A stretch of 34,272 nt of DNA, taken from contig PARB01000022.1 of assembly GCA_002709505.1 (NCBI GenBank), positions 33,788 through 68,059 of the forward strand. Reading direction: 5' to 3'. The translations under genes and the position numbers were made by a program. The notes beneath the pieces are model-generated. The model had not been told where the DNA came from, did not search any database, and saw only the letters and a list, made by a program, of their open reading frames with translations. Positions 34,022-34,272 of the stretch are shown here, piece by piece. Each line of letters begins with the position of its first letter. Positions within the stretch are counted from its first letter, which is position 1. The DNA is from Paracoccaceae bacterium (lineage in GTDB: Bacteria; Pseudomonadota; Alphaproteobacteria; Rhizobiales; Stappiaceae).

Positions 34022-34272
34022 ATGACATCGATCCCCGCTTGCGATGTCGCCGTCATCGGCGGCGGTATCATCGGCCTCAGCAGTGCGCTCGCGCTGCTGG
34101 GGCGCGGCCATCGCGTCTGCATTGTGGACCGCAGCACGGAGGCGGACCGGGCCTCGGACATGAACGCCGGAGCCTTCGCTTTCAGCGATATCGAACCGCT
34201 CGCAACACCCGGGATCATGCGAAAGGCGCCGAAATGGCTGCTCGATCCGCTGGGTCCGCTTTCCGTGCCGCC
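34022..34272 (+). CDS. FAD-dependent D-amino-acid oxidoreductase, 5' part (cut by window end)
   Basis: Only the first 83 codons are in the window. The product begins with a Rossmann dinucleotide fold, VAVIGGGIIGLSSALAL, followed 18 residues later by an acidic residue in IVDRS, as in DadA/glycine-oxidase-type flavoproteins. In this operon it most likely oxidises cis-4-hydroxy-D-proline to 1-pyrroline-4-hydroxy-2-carboxylate, the one step of the pathway not covered by the other genes. The start ATG is 55 bases after the dehydrogenase stop; the ribosome site is weak. Confidence 0.82.
   Translation, partial: MTSIPACDVAVIGGGIIGLSSALALLGRGHRVCIVDRSTEADRASDMNAGAFAFSDIEPLATPGIMRKAPKWLLDPLGPLSVP

Noticed and set aside
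32479..34218. 579-codon open frame on the minus strand, antisense to the aldehyde dehydrogenase
   Set aside because: It covers the dehydrogenase and the start of the flavoprotein, both with clear catalytic motifs; the reverse product shows no known domain.

Overview
The window looks like chromosome or a large replicon of a high-GC alphaproteobacterium, most likely of the Hyphomicrobiales (Rhizobiales) or a close relative. The reasons are GC-rich codon use, several ABC-transporter catabolic operons each paired with a divergent local regulator, an ornithine cyclodeaminase of the Agrobacterium type, and a 4-hydroxyproline gene set laid out much as in rhizobia. The genus cannot be fixed from this sequence. 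No rRNA, tRNA, CRISPR array, insertion sequence, integrase or phage gene was seen.

Layout: (1) 1-2565, the 3' part of an autotransporter. (2) 2655-10616, a LysR regulator divergent from a seven-gene operon: a polar amino-acid ABC transporter (binding protein, two permeases, ATPase), an M81/MlrC-family metallohydrolase, ornithine cyclodeaminase and an ornithine-racemase-type PLP enzyme. (3) 10617-15297, a 415-base spacer with a C13 tract, then an RND efflux adaptor and pump. (4) 15534-18182, a BaiN/HI0933-type flavoprotein and a membrane-anchored alpha/beta-hydrolase-like protein of unknown function. (5) 18312-20340, a PuuR-like XRE-cupin regulator divergent from an omega-amino-acid:pyruvate transaminase. 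(6) 20396-26481, an RpiR regulator divergent from a spermidine/putrescine-type ABC transporter whose last gene is an S58 (DmpA/BapA) aminopeptidase. (7) 26769-34272, a GntR/FCD regulator divergent from a trans-4-hydroxy-L-proline uptake and degradation operon, cut off in its FAD oxidoreductase gene.

How the genes work together: three complete ABC importers each sit with enzymes for unusual amino acids. Operon 2 suggests conversion of ornithine, including the D-form and possibly a conjugate opened by the M81 enzyme, to L-proline. Groups 5 and 6 together suggest polyamine or beta-amino-acid use: an aminopeptidase of a family that releases beta-amino acids lies near a transaminase that consumes beta-alanine. 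Group 7 is a textbook hydroxyproline route to 2-oxoglutarate.

Regulatory signals seen directly include an inverted repeat over the start of the PuuR-like gene, a perfect 16-bp palindrome in the GntR/binding-protein spacer, and a strong hairpin directly downstream of each of the three binding-protein genes, a common way to make more binding protein than membrane components.
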